A stretch of DNA of 48,103 nt. Origin: Candidatus Woesebacteria bacterium (lineage in GTDB: Bacteria; Patescibacteriota; Microgenomatia; UBA1406; HO2-37-13b). The translations under genes and the position numbers were made by a program. The stretch is taken from the NCBI GenBank assembly GCA_018062135.1, contig JAGOSW010000003.1, positions 29,385 to 77,487 on the forward strand, read 5' to 3'. Each line of letters opens with the position of its first letter. Positions within the stretch are counted from its first letter, which is position 1. Under the pieces are notes generated by a model. It had not been told where the DNA came from. It saw only the letters and a program-made list of their open reading frames with translations, and searched no databases. This document shows positions 31,438 through 40,098 of this stretch, in pieces.

Positions 31438-33999
31438 ATGCGAAGATTCTCAAGACTGCAAAGACAAAAAATGGCACCCCTTGCATTGAAGGTAGCCCTT
31501 ATAGGTATTGTCTCGTTATTTGTATTGGGCTTACTTGTTTTTGTATTTTTCTCACGAAATTTACCAGAGCCAGGAAGTATTAAACGCAATACTGGTTTTT
31601 CTACAGTGATAACAGATAGAGATGGAAAAACTCTTTACGAGCTTTATGAAGACAAAAATAGAATTCCTATTCTTATTAAGGATGTGCCTCCTACTTTAAA
31701 ACAAGCCACCATAGCAATTGAAGATAAATCCTTCTATTCACATCAAGGATTTTCAACATGGGGCATTGTTCGTTCTGTATTCCGTATTTTTACAACAGGA
31801 AATCTTGTTAGTGGATCGACATTAACCCAACAACTTGTAAAGAATGTGCTTCTTACACAAGAACAAACGCTTACGCGCAAAGTAAAAGAAGTCGTTTTGG
31901 CTGTAGAAATAGAAAGGCGTTTTACGAAAGATGAAATTTTAGAAATGTATCTTAACGAATCACCATATGGTGGAACATTTTGGGGTGTTCAGTCTGCTTC
32001 AAAAGGATATTTCGACAAAGATGTAAAAGATTTGAATTTGTTAGAATCCGCAATTTTAGCGGGACTTCCACAAAGACCTTCGTATTACAATCCAATTTCT
32101 GGTAAGGAAAACTCATATAAAGGACGTACAGAAAACGTGTTAAGAAGAATGAGGGAAGATAAACATATTACAAAGGACCAAGAGAAAAAGGCGCTCGCTG
32201 ACTTACAGAAAATAAGTTTCAAGGACGCTCCTGGCGTTGCTATTGAAGCACCTCATTTTATTTTCTATGTGCGATCGCTCATCGCTGATAAATTTGGGGA
32301 AAAAATACTAGATCAAGGAATAAAAGTGAAGACGACTCTTTCATTGGAAGCTCAGAAAGAAGCAGAAAAGATTTTGAATGAAGAAATAAAAAAGGTAAAG
32401 TCGCTTGATGTTACGAACGGTTCAACGGTAGTTATGGATTCAAAGACTGGTGAGATTTTATCGATGGTCGGATCCTACGATTACAATGATGAAGAATTTG
32501 GCCGCTACAATACGGCGACCGCACTTCGACAGCCTGGCTCTGCCGTAAAGCCGATAACATATGCGGTCGCACTTGAACAAGGCTACACGCCATCATCGCT
32601 TGTGATGGACGTTTCTACGGAGTTTCCAGATCAGGGTGAGAAAACGTATACGCCAGTTAACTATGATGGAAAATTTAGAGGACCGGTACAGTATAGATTT
32701 GCTTTGGCAAATTCCCTGAATATTCCAGCAGTAAAGGTATTGGCAAACGTCGGCATACGTAATTTCTTGCAAAAGGCATTTGATATGGGGTTAACAAGTT
32801 TTGAGCCAACTCCGGCCAATATGAAGCGATTCGGATTAGCTATTACGCTTGGCGGTGGCGAGACCACGCTCTTAGATTTAACATCAGCGTTCTCTGTCTT
32901 TGCAAGAGGTGGTACGCGCATAGAGCCAATTTCTATTCTTGAAATTCGCGATCTTAAGGACAAGGTTATTTATAAGGCACCTGATCCAAAACCAAAAAAA
33001 GTTCTTTCAGAAGAAGTTTCGTTCTTAATTTCACACATTCTTTCTGATAATACAGCCCGATCTGAAGCTTTTGGATCAAATTCATTCTTGCGTATTCCTG
33101 GTAAGACCGTAGCCGTTAAGACAGGAACGACAAATGATAAGCGAGATAACTGGACTGTCGGTTATTCGAAAGAGGTAACAGTCGGCGTCTGGGTTGGAAA
33201 TAATGATAACTCTCCCATGAATCCAAAAGTAGCATCGGGTGTAACAGGTGCCTCCCCTATCTGGAATAGAATAATGAAAAATATGTTGAAAACATACAAA
33301 GATGGCATTCTTGAAAAACCTAAAGATGTTGAAGCTTTGCAAATTGATGCATTCTTGGGTGGATTACCAAAAGATGGTTATCCCATTCGTTCGGACTATT
33401 TCGTGAAAGGTACTGAACCTAAGGCAATTTCACCTTTCTACAAGAAACTGAAATTCTCAAAGAGTACAGGTAAGCTTGCGAATGATATAGAAATAAAAAC
33501 TGGCGACTATGACGAAAGAGATTTTATTGTGATCACTGAAGCCGATCCAGTATCTACTGATGGAAAAAATCGATGGCAAGAAGCAATTGAGGCTTGGGCA
33601 TATTCTCAGCCTGATGAAAAGTTCAAGCCGTCGCGAGATATCTCTGATTCAAAACAAGACGAGTTAGTTGTCTCAATTAGAGAACCAGGAAACGAGTCGC
33701 GAGTAAACTCGAATAATGTAAAAATTGTGGCAAAAATAACGTCCATTCAAGAGATTAGAAAAGTGGAAATTCAGGTAAATGGAAATACTGTAAAGACATT
33801 TAATGAAAACAAAAAAGATATTGAAGAAAACATCAATCTTTCTGACGGTACGTATGAAATAAGAATTATCGCGGAGAACTCTAAAGGATCACGAAAAGAT
33901 ACAGCTGTTCGTATTGGAGTAAATAAAGAATGGAATGAATCACAACCACAACCAACAGCAACGCCAGCGCCTACTGCTGAGGTAACGCCAGCTCCTTAA
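31438..33999 (+). CDS. Class A penicillin-binding protein (transglycosylase/transpeptidase)
   Basis: 853 aa. One N-terminal membrane helix (about 18-42). The GT51 domain has EDKSFYSHQGFS, SGSTLTQQLVKN, RKVKEVVLAVEIE and NESPYGGTFWGVQSA. The transpeptidase domain has the nucleophile motif PGSAVKP, SLN in ANSLNIPA, and KTGTTND. After about residue 740 an Ig-like domain (IREPGNESRV...VEIQVNGNTV) and a Pro/Thr/Ala-rich tail follow. It polymerises and crosslinks peptidoglycan. Leaderless-type start; the 3' end overlaps the convergent pheT by 29 bp. Confidence 0.94.
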   Translation: MRRFSRLQRQKMAPLALKVALIGIVSLFVLGLLVFVFFSRNLPEPGSIKRNTGFSTVITDRDGKTLYELYEDKNRIPILIKDVPPTLKQATIAIEDKSFYSHQGFSTWGIVRSVFRIFTTGNLVSGSTLTQQLVKNVLLTQEQTLTRKVKEVVLAVEIERRFTKDEILEMYLNESPYGGTFWGVQSASKGYFDKDVKDLNLLESAILAGLPQRPSYYNPISGKENSYKGRTENVLRRMREDKHITKDQEKKALADLQKISFKDAPGVAIEAPHFIFYVRSLIADKFGEKILDQGIKVKTTLSLEAQKEAEKILNEEIKKVKSLDVTNGSTVVMDSKTGEILSMVGSYDYNDEEFGRYNTATALRQPGSAVKPITYAVALEQGYTPSSLVMDVSTEFPDQGEKTYTPVNYDGKFRGPVQYRFALANSLNIPAVKVLANVGIRNFLQKAFDMGLTSFEPTPANMKRFGLAITLGGGETTLLDLTSAFSVFARGGTRIEPISILEIRDLKDKVIYKAPDPKPKKVLSEEVSFLISHILSDNTARSEAFGSNSFLRIPGKTVAVKTGTTNDKRDNWTVGYSKEVTVGVWVGNNDNSPMNPKVASGVTGASPIWNRIMKNMLKTYKDGILEKPKDVEALQIDAFLGGLPKDGYPIRSDYFVKGTEPKAISPFYKKLKFSKSTGKLANDIEIKTGDYDERDFIVITEADPVSTDGKNRWQEAIEAWAYSQPDEKFKPSRDISDSKQDELVVSIREPGNESRVNSNNVKIVAKITSIQEIRKVEIQVNGNTVKTFNENKKDIEENINLSDGTYEIRIIAENSKGSRKDTAVRIGVNKEWNESQPQPTATPAPTAEVTPAP

Positions 34000-35974
34000 C
34001 TTTATTTAGTTCATTCTCTGCTTCTTCTTCGTTCATGTTTTTATCCTGGTAGCCAAATTCCATGCGAACTGTAACTTTATCGTTGAAAATAGATATGACC
34101 TTGATGCTAAGAATATGTGGCGATGCCTTAAGCGCATTACTTGATAAATCTGCATACGTTATCTCAGGAGAAGAAGTATATGTCAGATCTCTTTTAACTT
34201 TTGAGAATTTTGAACTCTGGACATACTTACTAAATTTTTCCATGTGCTGTACTAAAGTTGCTAGAGATAGTTCTGCAACTACTATGGAACCCTGTGCATC
34301 CACAGCAGAGCTAACGCCTTGTTGTAATAGTCCAATGAAGCCGACTGTTTGGTCACCAATCTTAATTGTCGCTGAAGTTTGTACAGTTATGAAATCCTTC
34401 TGTGCGTTTGGTACGAATGCAACGTCTTTTATTTTCAGCATTGAAAAAATATTTTCAAGAACTCCCTTAACATATGAATAATCCTTTGTAGATACAAGGC
34501 TTAATGTTTCTTCTTCTTCAGGTAGGTCGTTCTGTCTAATCGCATATGTTCGTGCACATTCAAAGAAACTAAACTCATCTTGTCTTCCCTTGTTGTCTGC
34601 AATGTTTTTCGTAAGAGATGGAACAAGTGAGGTGCGCATATACTCAATTTCCTCAGAAATTGTGTTGGAAATATGGAGATGCTCCTCTTTCTTTAATTTA
34701 AATGCATTGATAAGTTTTTCGGAAATCATTGAATAGTTAAACTGTTCGTTAAACCCTATTGCACGTAGATATTCTCGAATCGTGGTTTGCGCATTAAATA
34801 CATTTTGCACTTCAAGAGGTTGTTCTATAATTTCTCCCATATGTAGCGAACTTGGAATGTTGCTGTAGCCATAAATACGAGCTATTTCTTCAACAATATC
34901 AGCTGGCCCTTCAATATCTTTAGTTCGGTAACTTGGAACTATAACAGTAAAAGATTGATCCTTAGGATCAACTAAGAACCCCAAAGGCTCTATCAGCTCC
35001 TTAACTTCTTGAGAAGTAACCTTTGTATTTGTAATGGTATGCACATACTCTAGTTCGACTAATATTTCGATTGGAGTATTCTTTTTTGGGTATATATCGT
35101 ATATCTTTGAACTTACTTTGGCGCCTGCATACTTTGTTAATAGCTCGATGCCGTATACTAATGTTGATTCAACTCTTTCTTCGTCAAGCCCTTTCTCAAA
35201 ATATGAAACCGCCATACTTCTTTGACCAGTTGTCATAGAAGTTTTTCTTAAGAGAAATTTATTGTACGTTTCGATAAAAAGTAAAACGCTCGTTGTATTC
35301 TCAGTAACGGCTGAAGTATAGCCACCCATGATGCCCGCTAGATCAATCAATTCGTCATTTCCATCTTCAACAACAATGTCTTCGCCAGGCAAAGTAAACT
35401 CTTTTTTATCAAGTGTCGTTATTGTTTCACCTTTTTTGCTTTTACGAATGAGCATTCTTCTCTTTCCAATTTTATCAAAATCAAAGGTGTGATTAGGTTG
35501 TCCCAAGGAGATCATTAAGTAGTTCGAAATGTCGACTACATTGTTAATAATACTAATTCCGCAGGCTTTTAATCTGTCCTGAATAAATTGAGGTGAAGGC
35601 CCAATAGTTATGCCATCAAGAATAACAGCAGATACGCGTGTTGCCAGATCATCTTCTTTCAAAGTAATGTCAACGTTGTGTGTACTTCCCTCTACTATTG
35701 TGTCGAAAGTCCATTCCTTCAAAGGATTCATCTTAATCACTGCTTTTTTACCATACTTCGGAAGAATTGCAGCGCACTCTAATGCAAAGCCAAATGCCGA
35801 AGCAGCGTCGATACGGTTCGAAGTAACTTCAATGTCGTACACATAATCATCACCCTCTTTTGTGACGGTTTCTACATTTGGACCGCCTAGTGATACGTAA
35901 TCTTGAATTTCTACTGGAGTAGCATCTGTGTCAAGATACTCCAGAAGCATATTGTGAGTAATTTTTATATTCAT
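33971..35974 (-). CDS. pheT: Phenylalanyl-tRNA synthetase beta subunit, short form
   Basis: 667 aa against about 800 in E. coli. YVYDIEVTSNRIDAASAFG follows within 65 residues of the start, so the EMAP-type tRNA-binding insertion (B2) is absent. B3/B4 editing and B5 (EEIARIYGYSNIP) regions are present, and the C-terminal ferredoxin-fold anticodon-binding domain is intact (KVKRDLTY...VRMEFGYQD). Follows pheS by one base. Confidence 0.94.
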   Translation of the reverse strand: MNIKITHNMLLEYLDTDATPVEIQDYVSLGGPNVETVTKEGDDYVYDIEVTSNRIDAASAFGFALECAAILPKYGKKAVIKMNPLKEWTFDTIVEGSTHNVDITLKEDDLATRVSAVILDGITIGPSPQFIQDRLKACGISIINNVVDISNYLMISLGQPNHTFDFDKIGKRRMLIRKSKKGETITTLDKKEFTLPGEDIVVEDGNDELIDLAGIMGGYTSAVTENTTSVLLFIETYNKFLLRKTSMTTGQRSMAVSYFEKGLDEERVESTLVYGIELLTKYAGAKVSSKIYDIYPKKNTPIEILVELEYVHTITNTKVTSQEVKELIEPLGFLVDPKDQSFTVIVPSYRTKDIEGPADIVEEIARIYGYSNIPSSLHMGEIIEQPLEVQNVFNAQTTIREYLRAIGFNEQFNYSMISEKLINAFKLKKEEHLHISNTISEEIEYMRTSLVPSLTKNIADNKGRQDEFSFFECARTYAIRQNDLPEEEETLSLVSTKDYSYVKGVLENIFSMLKIKDVAFVPNAQKDFITVQTSATIKIGDQTVGFIGLLQQGVSSAVDAQGSIVVAELSLATLVQHMEKFSKYVQSSKFSKVKRDLTYTSSPEITYADLSSNALKASPHILSIKVISIFNDKVTVRMEFGYQDKNMNEEEAENELNKVKELALPQQ

Positions 35975-35975
35975 A

Positions 35976-36992
35976 TTAGAATTGTTTTAGAAAATCTAGT
36001 TCCCCAGAATATATAACGCGTAAGTCAGGAATAGAAACGCCCCCACGCATCATAGCAACGCGCTCAACACCAAAACCAAATGCCCAACCAGTATATTTTT
36101 CCGGGTCTACTCCGCCCGCTTTTAGTACGTTGGGATGGACCATGCCAGCTCCTCCAAGTTCGAGCCACCCAGCCCGACCAAGCGACTCCGTATTAGTATA
36201 GATGTCTACTTCAAAAGATGGTTCGGTAAAGCGAAAGTCATATGGCCTTAGGCGAATCTTGCATTCTCTGCCAAAGAATTCTTTAACAAAATATTCGATT
36301 GCACCTTTGAGATGTGAGATGTTTATGCCCTTATCGATGCAGAGGCCTTCGAATTGATGAAAGATGGGAGTGTGTGTACTGTCCCAATTTGGTCTGTACG
36401 TACGCGAAATATTTATCATACGTACTGGTGGTTTTTCGCGTCGCATCATTTCACGGACTTGTCCGGAAGATGTGTGTGGCGTCAGAAGCATTTTTCCATA
36501 CTTCTCGCTTTCTGGCGCGTCGATAAAGAACGTTTCGAAATCATCGCGAGCAGGATGCACTTTTGGCATGTTAAGAGAGTCGAATGCATACCATTCCCAT
36601 TCAACTTCTGGGTATGACATATTAATAAAGCCAATTTTCGAATATATGTCACGAATGTCTTTTATTGTTTGGGAAACAATATGTAGGCTCCCAAGATCCT
36701 GCGCAACACCTGGGAGCGTAGGATCAGTCCATGTTTTTGAATCTTCTTTTACTAGAAGTGTTTTTCGTGTTGCGGCAACGTTTTCTTCTACGTGTGCCTT
36801 TAGAGCATTAATTTTTTCGCCAGCAGATTTAATTTCATCGGGCGATAGCTCTTTGAGTTTTGAAAAAAGACTATTTAGTTTGCCTTTGCGGCCAAGGAAT
36901 TCTGTTTCGAGGTTCTGAAGGTCTTGGAGAGTAGAAATAGCGGCGAGTTCTTTCTTTAACGATTGTTGTATGCTCGCCAACTCATCGTCCAT
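35976..36992 (-). CDS. pheS: Phenylalanyl-tRNA synthetase alpha subunit
   Basis: 338 aa class II aaRS. N-terminal coiled coil (1-85), then HPARDDFETFFI, motif 2 MINISRTYRPNWDSTHTPIFHQFEGL (here GRxYR is SRTYR), and motif 3 GWAFGFGVERVAMMRGGV. Normal length and active-site blocks. Lies 8 bp after rplT. Confidence 0.96.
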   Translation of the reverse strand: MDDELASIQQSLKKELAAISTLQDLQNLETEFLGRKGKLNSLFSKLKELSPDEIKSAGEKINALKAHVEENVAATRKTLLVKEDSKTWTDPTLPGVAQDLGSLHIVSQTIKDIRDIYSKIGFINMSYPEVEWEWYAFDSLNMPKVHPARDDFETFFIDAPESEKYGKMLLTPHTSSGQVREMMRREKPPVRMINISRTYRPNWDSTHTPIFHQFEGLCIDKGINISHLKGAIEYFVKEFFGRECKIRLRPYDFRFTEPSFEVDIYTNTESLGRAGWLELGGAGMVHPNVLKAGGVDPEKYTGWAFGFGVERVAMMRGGVSIPDLRVIYSGELDFLKQF

Positions 36993-37000
36993 AGACGCTA

Positions 37001-37345
37001 TTATTTTTGTACTGATTCTACAATTTTTTTAAATATCTCTGGCTTTTCTGCAGCGAAATGTGCCAGAATCTTTCTGTCGAGTAAAATGTTTTCAGTTTTT
37101 AAGTTATTGATAAACGTACTGTAGTTTGTTCCAAGTTGATGTAATCCCGCATTAATGCGCGTGATCCATAATTGTCTGAAGTTTCTCTTTCGTAGTTTGC
37201 GACCCATAAAAGCATATTCACCTGCGTGAAGCACTGCTTGTGTCGCAACACCTATCTGCTTGCGTCGGGTCATTCTATATCCCTTTGCTAAATCAAGGAT
37301 CTTTTTATGACTCGCTTTTGTTCTCGTTCCGCCTTTAATTCTCAT
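37001..37345 (-). CDS. rplT: 50S ribosomal protein L20
   Basis: 114 aa. The N-terminus MRIKGGTRTKASHKKILDLA is shifted from the usual MARVKRGV but YRMTRRKQI, FMGRKLRKRNFRQLWITRINAG and KILAHFAAEKPEIFKKIV are classical bL20. Overlaps rpmI by 4 bp (ATGA). Confidence 0.96.
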   Translation of the reverse strand: MRIKGGTRTKASHKKILDLAKGYRMTRRKQIGVATQAVLHAGEYAFMGRKLRKRNFRQLWITRINAGLHQLGTNYSTFINNLKTENILLDRKILAHFAAEKPEIFKKIVESVQK

Positions 37346-37539
37346 ATGCCTAACATCTTTTTAATTTTTTCTTTCTGAACACCAAATACTTCTTTCATTA
37401 TTTTTTGTGCGCGCAATCGTCTATTTGACTTATTGCTCTTTAAGTGGCGCACACCATGGCCACGATGCAAAATTTTGCCTGTTCCAGTCACTTTAAAGCG
37501 CTTGGTGGCCGCATTTCTTGTTTTTAATTTTGTTTTCAT
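37342..37539 (-). CDS. rpmI: 50S ribosomal protein L35
   Basis: 65 aa. MKTKLKTRNAATKRFKVTGTGKI is the standard bL35 start, followed by HRGHGVRHLKSNKSNRRLR. Normal length; 2 bp after infC, in the order infC-rpmI-rplT. Confidence 0.95.
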   Translation of the reverse strand: MKTKLKTRNAATKRFKVTGTGKILHRGHGVRHLKSNKSNRRLRAQKIMKEVFGVQKEKIKKMLGI

Positions 37540-37541
37540 AT

Positions 37542-38081
37542 TTAAGATTTACTTTTCCTAACAACAACTGCCATGATTACTTTTCCTTGCATCTTCGGCT
37601 CTACAGCTACCGTTGCGTCTTCGATTGTAGCGATAAAGCTACGAATAAGCTGGTGTGCCATATCTGTCTTCCCAAGCTGCCTCCCTCTCAATGGGAGCTT
37701 TACACGAACCTGGAATCCATCTGCCAAAAACTCATGAGTTTTCTTCTTCAACCTTTCGAGATCTTGATCACCTATAAAGAGGGAAAGTTGGATGTCTTTT
37801 GTTCCACCTTTTTTTTGTCCCTTCTTACTTTCCTTATTTTTCTTTTCCTCTTGGTAAAGAAACTTATGGAAATCAATTGCCTTTATCACCTGCGGTTTCG
37901 CATGTGGTGCAATTAAAATCAAGTCTACTTCGTTTTCTCGGGCGTAATCCAGTGCTTCTGCTCTGGTAAACATCCCTAATTGCTCTCCTTTTTCGTCAAT
38001 GAGTCTAAATGTGTCTCCTTGAATGCGCTCATTTGTTACGTATCTTCTTTGGAGCGAATTCGCGTTAGATTGGCTTCTCAA
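37542..38081 (-). CDS. infC: Translation initiation factor IF-3
   Basis: 179 aa. N-domain VTNERIQGDTFRLIDEKGEQLG..AL; linker DFHKFLYQEEKKNKESKKGQKK; C-domain VRVKLPLRGRQL and PKMQGKVIMAVVV. There is no in-frame ATG before the N-domain: the start is TTG at 38081, or the ATT codon directly before it (38084-38082). Non-ATG starts are the known basis of IF-3 autoregulation in other bacteria. Overlaps the thrS end by 17 bp. Confidence 0.94.
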   Translation of the reverse strand: MRSQSNANSLQRRYVTNERIQGDTFRLIDEKGEQLGMFTRAEALDYARENEVDLILIAPHAKPQVIKAIDFHKFLYQEEKKNKESKKGQKKGGTKDIQLSLFIGDQDLERLKKKTHEFLADGFQVRVKLPLRGRQLGKTDMAHQLIRSFIATIEDATVAVEPKMQGKVIMAVVVRKSKS

Positions 38082-39816
38082 AATGTGTTTTGTTTTGCTT
38101 TATGAACTCGTAAAGACTCATTTGTCCTAAATCCTTCCCATCACGGGAACGAAGGGAAAGCGTTTTACTTTGGCTTTCCTTCTGGCCTATTATACACAGA
38201 TACGGAACCTTTTGCAATGTCCAACGTCTGATTTTCGCTGAGAGAGTCTTGTTGTCATAGTCGGCTATAACCCGTACTCCTTCAGCCTTCATTCCCTCAT
38301 AAATTTCCTTCGCATATTCATGCTCAGTCTCACTTATCGGGATGATTACAATCTGTGTCGGTGCAAGCCATGCTGGGAATATTCCCGCTGTATGCTCTAT
38401 ATACACTGACAAAAATCGTTCAAGAGAGCCCATAAGTGCAAAGTGAATCATGACGGGCGTCTGTTCTTTGCCATCAGCATCTGTATATTCAAGACCAAAT
38501 CGTTTCGGTTGCACAAAATCAAGCTGTGGCGTTGCCAACTGCCATTCGCGGCCCAAAGCATCGCTTACCATAAAATCAATTTTGGGCCCATAGAAAGCTG
38601 CCTCGCCTTCGGCGACATAATAATCAAGATCATTCTTTTTAGCGATCTCTAGAATTGTATCTTGTGCTAATGTCCAAAGAGCTTCTTCACCCAAATACTT
38701 TTCCGGCTGTGCAGGATCTCTAAATGATAATCGCGCGCGATACTTCATTCCTAGCACATCATAAAACTTCTTCGTAATATCAATAAGCTCTTGGTACACC
38801 TCAGAAATTTGATCCGGTGTACAAAAGGTATGGCTATCATCTTGCGTTACTGAACGCACCCGCGAAAGTCCAAGAAGCTCACCTGCCTTTTCATCACGAT
38901 AAATTGTCGTTGTTTCCATGTACTTGATAGGAAGCTCCTTATAGCTATGTGGTCGCGATGCATAAATTTGCTGATGATGTGGGCAATTCATTGGCTTCAT
39001 GACAAGCTCATCACTTGTCTCTTGGCTTTTCACAAGAAACAACTCATCGCCAAACTTATCCCAATGGCCAGATGTTTGGTAGAGCTCTTTTTTAGTAATA
39101 TGTGGAACCCATACACGTTCGAATCCTCTATCTAAGCGTAGTTTCTGCGAAAATTCATTTAGTAATTCACGTAATAATGCTCCACGAGGAGTAAATAATG
39201 GCAAGCCTTTCCCTACTAAGTCAGAGAACACGAAAAGGTCAAGTTCTGTCCCAAGCTTTCTGTGATCACGTTTCTTAGCCTCCTCGAGCATCATTAAATG
39301 CGCTTCAAGTTCTTCTTTTGTGGGAAAGCACGTTCCATAAATACGTGTGAGCATCGTGTTCTTTTCATTACCTCTCCAGTATGCCCCAGCGACAGAAAGG
39401 AGCTTAAAATGCTTCAGGGCATCTTTAGGATTATCAATATGACCGCCTTTGCATAAATCTCTATAAGTGCCAGATTTATAAAAGCTTAGTTTCTTCGACC
39501 CTCCCTCAGAAAATTCATCAATAAGCTCATGCTTGTATGGATTGTCTGGATAGTCTGCTTTCGCTTCATCAGATGATAATTCAACCATTTCAAACGAATC
39601 CCATGTTTTTAAGATCTCACGCATTTTTTGTTCAATCCTTGAAAAATCATCACCAGATATAGGGTTCTCAAATTCAAAGTCGAAGTAGAAGCCGTTTTCA
39701 ATCGCCGGTCCAATGGTTCGCTTTGTGCTAGGCCAAATGTCCATAACGGCAGCTGCTAATAAATGCGCACACGAATGACGAAGGTTGTTAAGGTGTTCCT
39801 GATTTTTATTATCCAT
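38065..39816 (-). CDS. thrS: Threonyl-tRNA synthetase lacking the TGS domain
   Basis: 583 aa against about 640 in E. coli. It begins at the editing domain: HSCAHLLAAAV (HxxxH) near residue 13 and CKGGHIDNP near 121 are the editing/zinc motifs. The catalytic core has LMKPMNCPHHQQIY, METTTIYRDE, SRVRSVTQDDSHTF and IHFALMGSLERF. The C-terminal anticodon domain is present (QIVIIPISETEHEYA). The N-terminal TGS domain is missing. Its transcription is predicted to be controlled by the Thr-codon attenuator upstream. Confidence 0.95.
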   Translation of the reverse strand: MDNKNQEHLNNLRHSCAHLLAAAVMDIWPSTKRTIGPAIENGFYFDFEFENPISGDDFSRIEQKMREILKTWDSFEMVELSSDEAKADYPDNPYKHELIDEFSEGGSKKLSFYKSGTYRDLCKGGHIDNPKDALKHFKLLSVAGAYWRGNEKNTMLTRIYGTCFPTKEELEAHLMMLEEAKKRDHRKLGTELDLFVFSDLVGKGLPLFTPRGALLRELLNEFSQKLRLDRGFERVWVPHITKKELYQTSGHWDKFGDELFLVKSQETSDELVMKPMNCPHHQQIYASRPHSYKELPIKYMETTTIYRDEKAGELLGLSRVRSVTQDDSHTFCTPDQISEVYQELIDITKKFYDVLGMKYRARLSFRDPAQPEKYLGEEALWTLAQDTILEIAKKNDLDYYVAEGEAAFYGPKIDFMVSDALGREWQLATPQLDFVQPKRFGLEYTDADGKEQTPVMIHFALMGSLERFLSVYIEHTAGIFPAWLAPTQIVIIPISETEHEYAKEIYEGMKAEGVRVIADYDNKTLSAKIRRWTLQKVPYLCIIGQKESQSKTLSLRSRDGKDLGQMSLYEFIKQNKTHFEKPI

Positions 39817-39861
39817 GTTGTTTCATTGTGAATTATAAGTGATCAAACTCATTATTGCTAT

Positions 39862-39882
39862 AAAAAAACCCGCCGAAGCGGG
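39862..39882 (-). terminator. Attenuator terminator upstream of thrS
   Basis: CCCGC (39882-39878), UUCG tetraloop, GCGGG (39873-39869), then seven U (39868-39862) on the minus strand. It lies 46 nt before the thrS ATG and would abort transcription before thrS unless the antiterminator forms. Confidence 0.92.
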
Positions 39883-39933
39883 GGTCCTAGCTTTCTGCAC
39901 GTGCAGACAGACCACCGCTTATTGCGGGGTGGT
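39878..39933 (-). promoter_or_regulatory. Mutually exclusive hairpins of the thrS attenuator
   Basis: The 1:2 hairpin pairs ACCA-CC-CCGC (39933-39924, CC bulged) with GCGGTGGT (39918-39911) around AATAA, which contains the leader-peptide stop. The antiterminator 2:3 pairs GCGGTGGTC (39918-39910) with GACCCCCGC (39886-39878), 8 of 9 pairs, and consumes the 5' half of the terminator stem. A self-complementary TCTGC-ACGT-GCAGA hairpin (39907-39894) lies in the 2:3 loop. This is the trp/thr-type logic: stalling at Thr codons frees region 2. Confidence 0.85.
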
Positions 39934-39972
39934 AGTAGTACTTACACTCGAGACGATGTTTTGTTTGATCAT
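39919..39972 (-). CDS. thrS leader peptide (17 aa, four consecutive Thr codons)
   Basis: Peptide MIKQNIVSSVSTTTTPQ, with Thr codons ACT ACT ACC ACC at 39939-39928 placed just before and within hairpin region 1, and the TAA stop in the loop of the 1:2 hairpin. This placement is what ribosome-mediated attenuation requires. The ATG lies eight bases after the -10 box, so the leader mRNA is practically leaderless. With charged tRNA-Thr the ribosome reaches the stop and masks region 2, so the terminator forms. Confidence 0.88.
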   Translation of the reverse strand: MIKQNIVSSVSTTTTPQ

Positions 39973-39980
39973 TGAAAAGA

Positions 39981-39989
39981 ATTATACCA
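39981..39989 (-). promoter_or_regulatory. Extended -10 promoter of the thrS operon
   Basis: TGGTATAAT on minus (39989-39981), eight bases before the leader-peptide ATG. No good -35 is visible, as expected for an extended -10 promoter. From here to 40098 I see no gene, only the short repeated motif TGTAGTACT (about 40014 and 40072). Confidence 0.7.
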
Positions 39990-40098
39990 CGCACATGTTT
40001 TGTGTTGTATGCATGTAGTACTGCGTGAATACACCATTAGTTAGCAGGCTCAAATATTAATGTTGTTATCGTGTAGTACTACATACGATCGCACTAAA

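Noticed and set aside
39862-39972. T-box riboswitch upstream of thrS
   Set aside because: A GGGGTGGTAG string resembles the T-box bulge, but it is on the plus strand. The transcribed minus strand has no AGGGTGGNACCGCG-type sequence and instead has a Thr-codon leader peptide.
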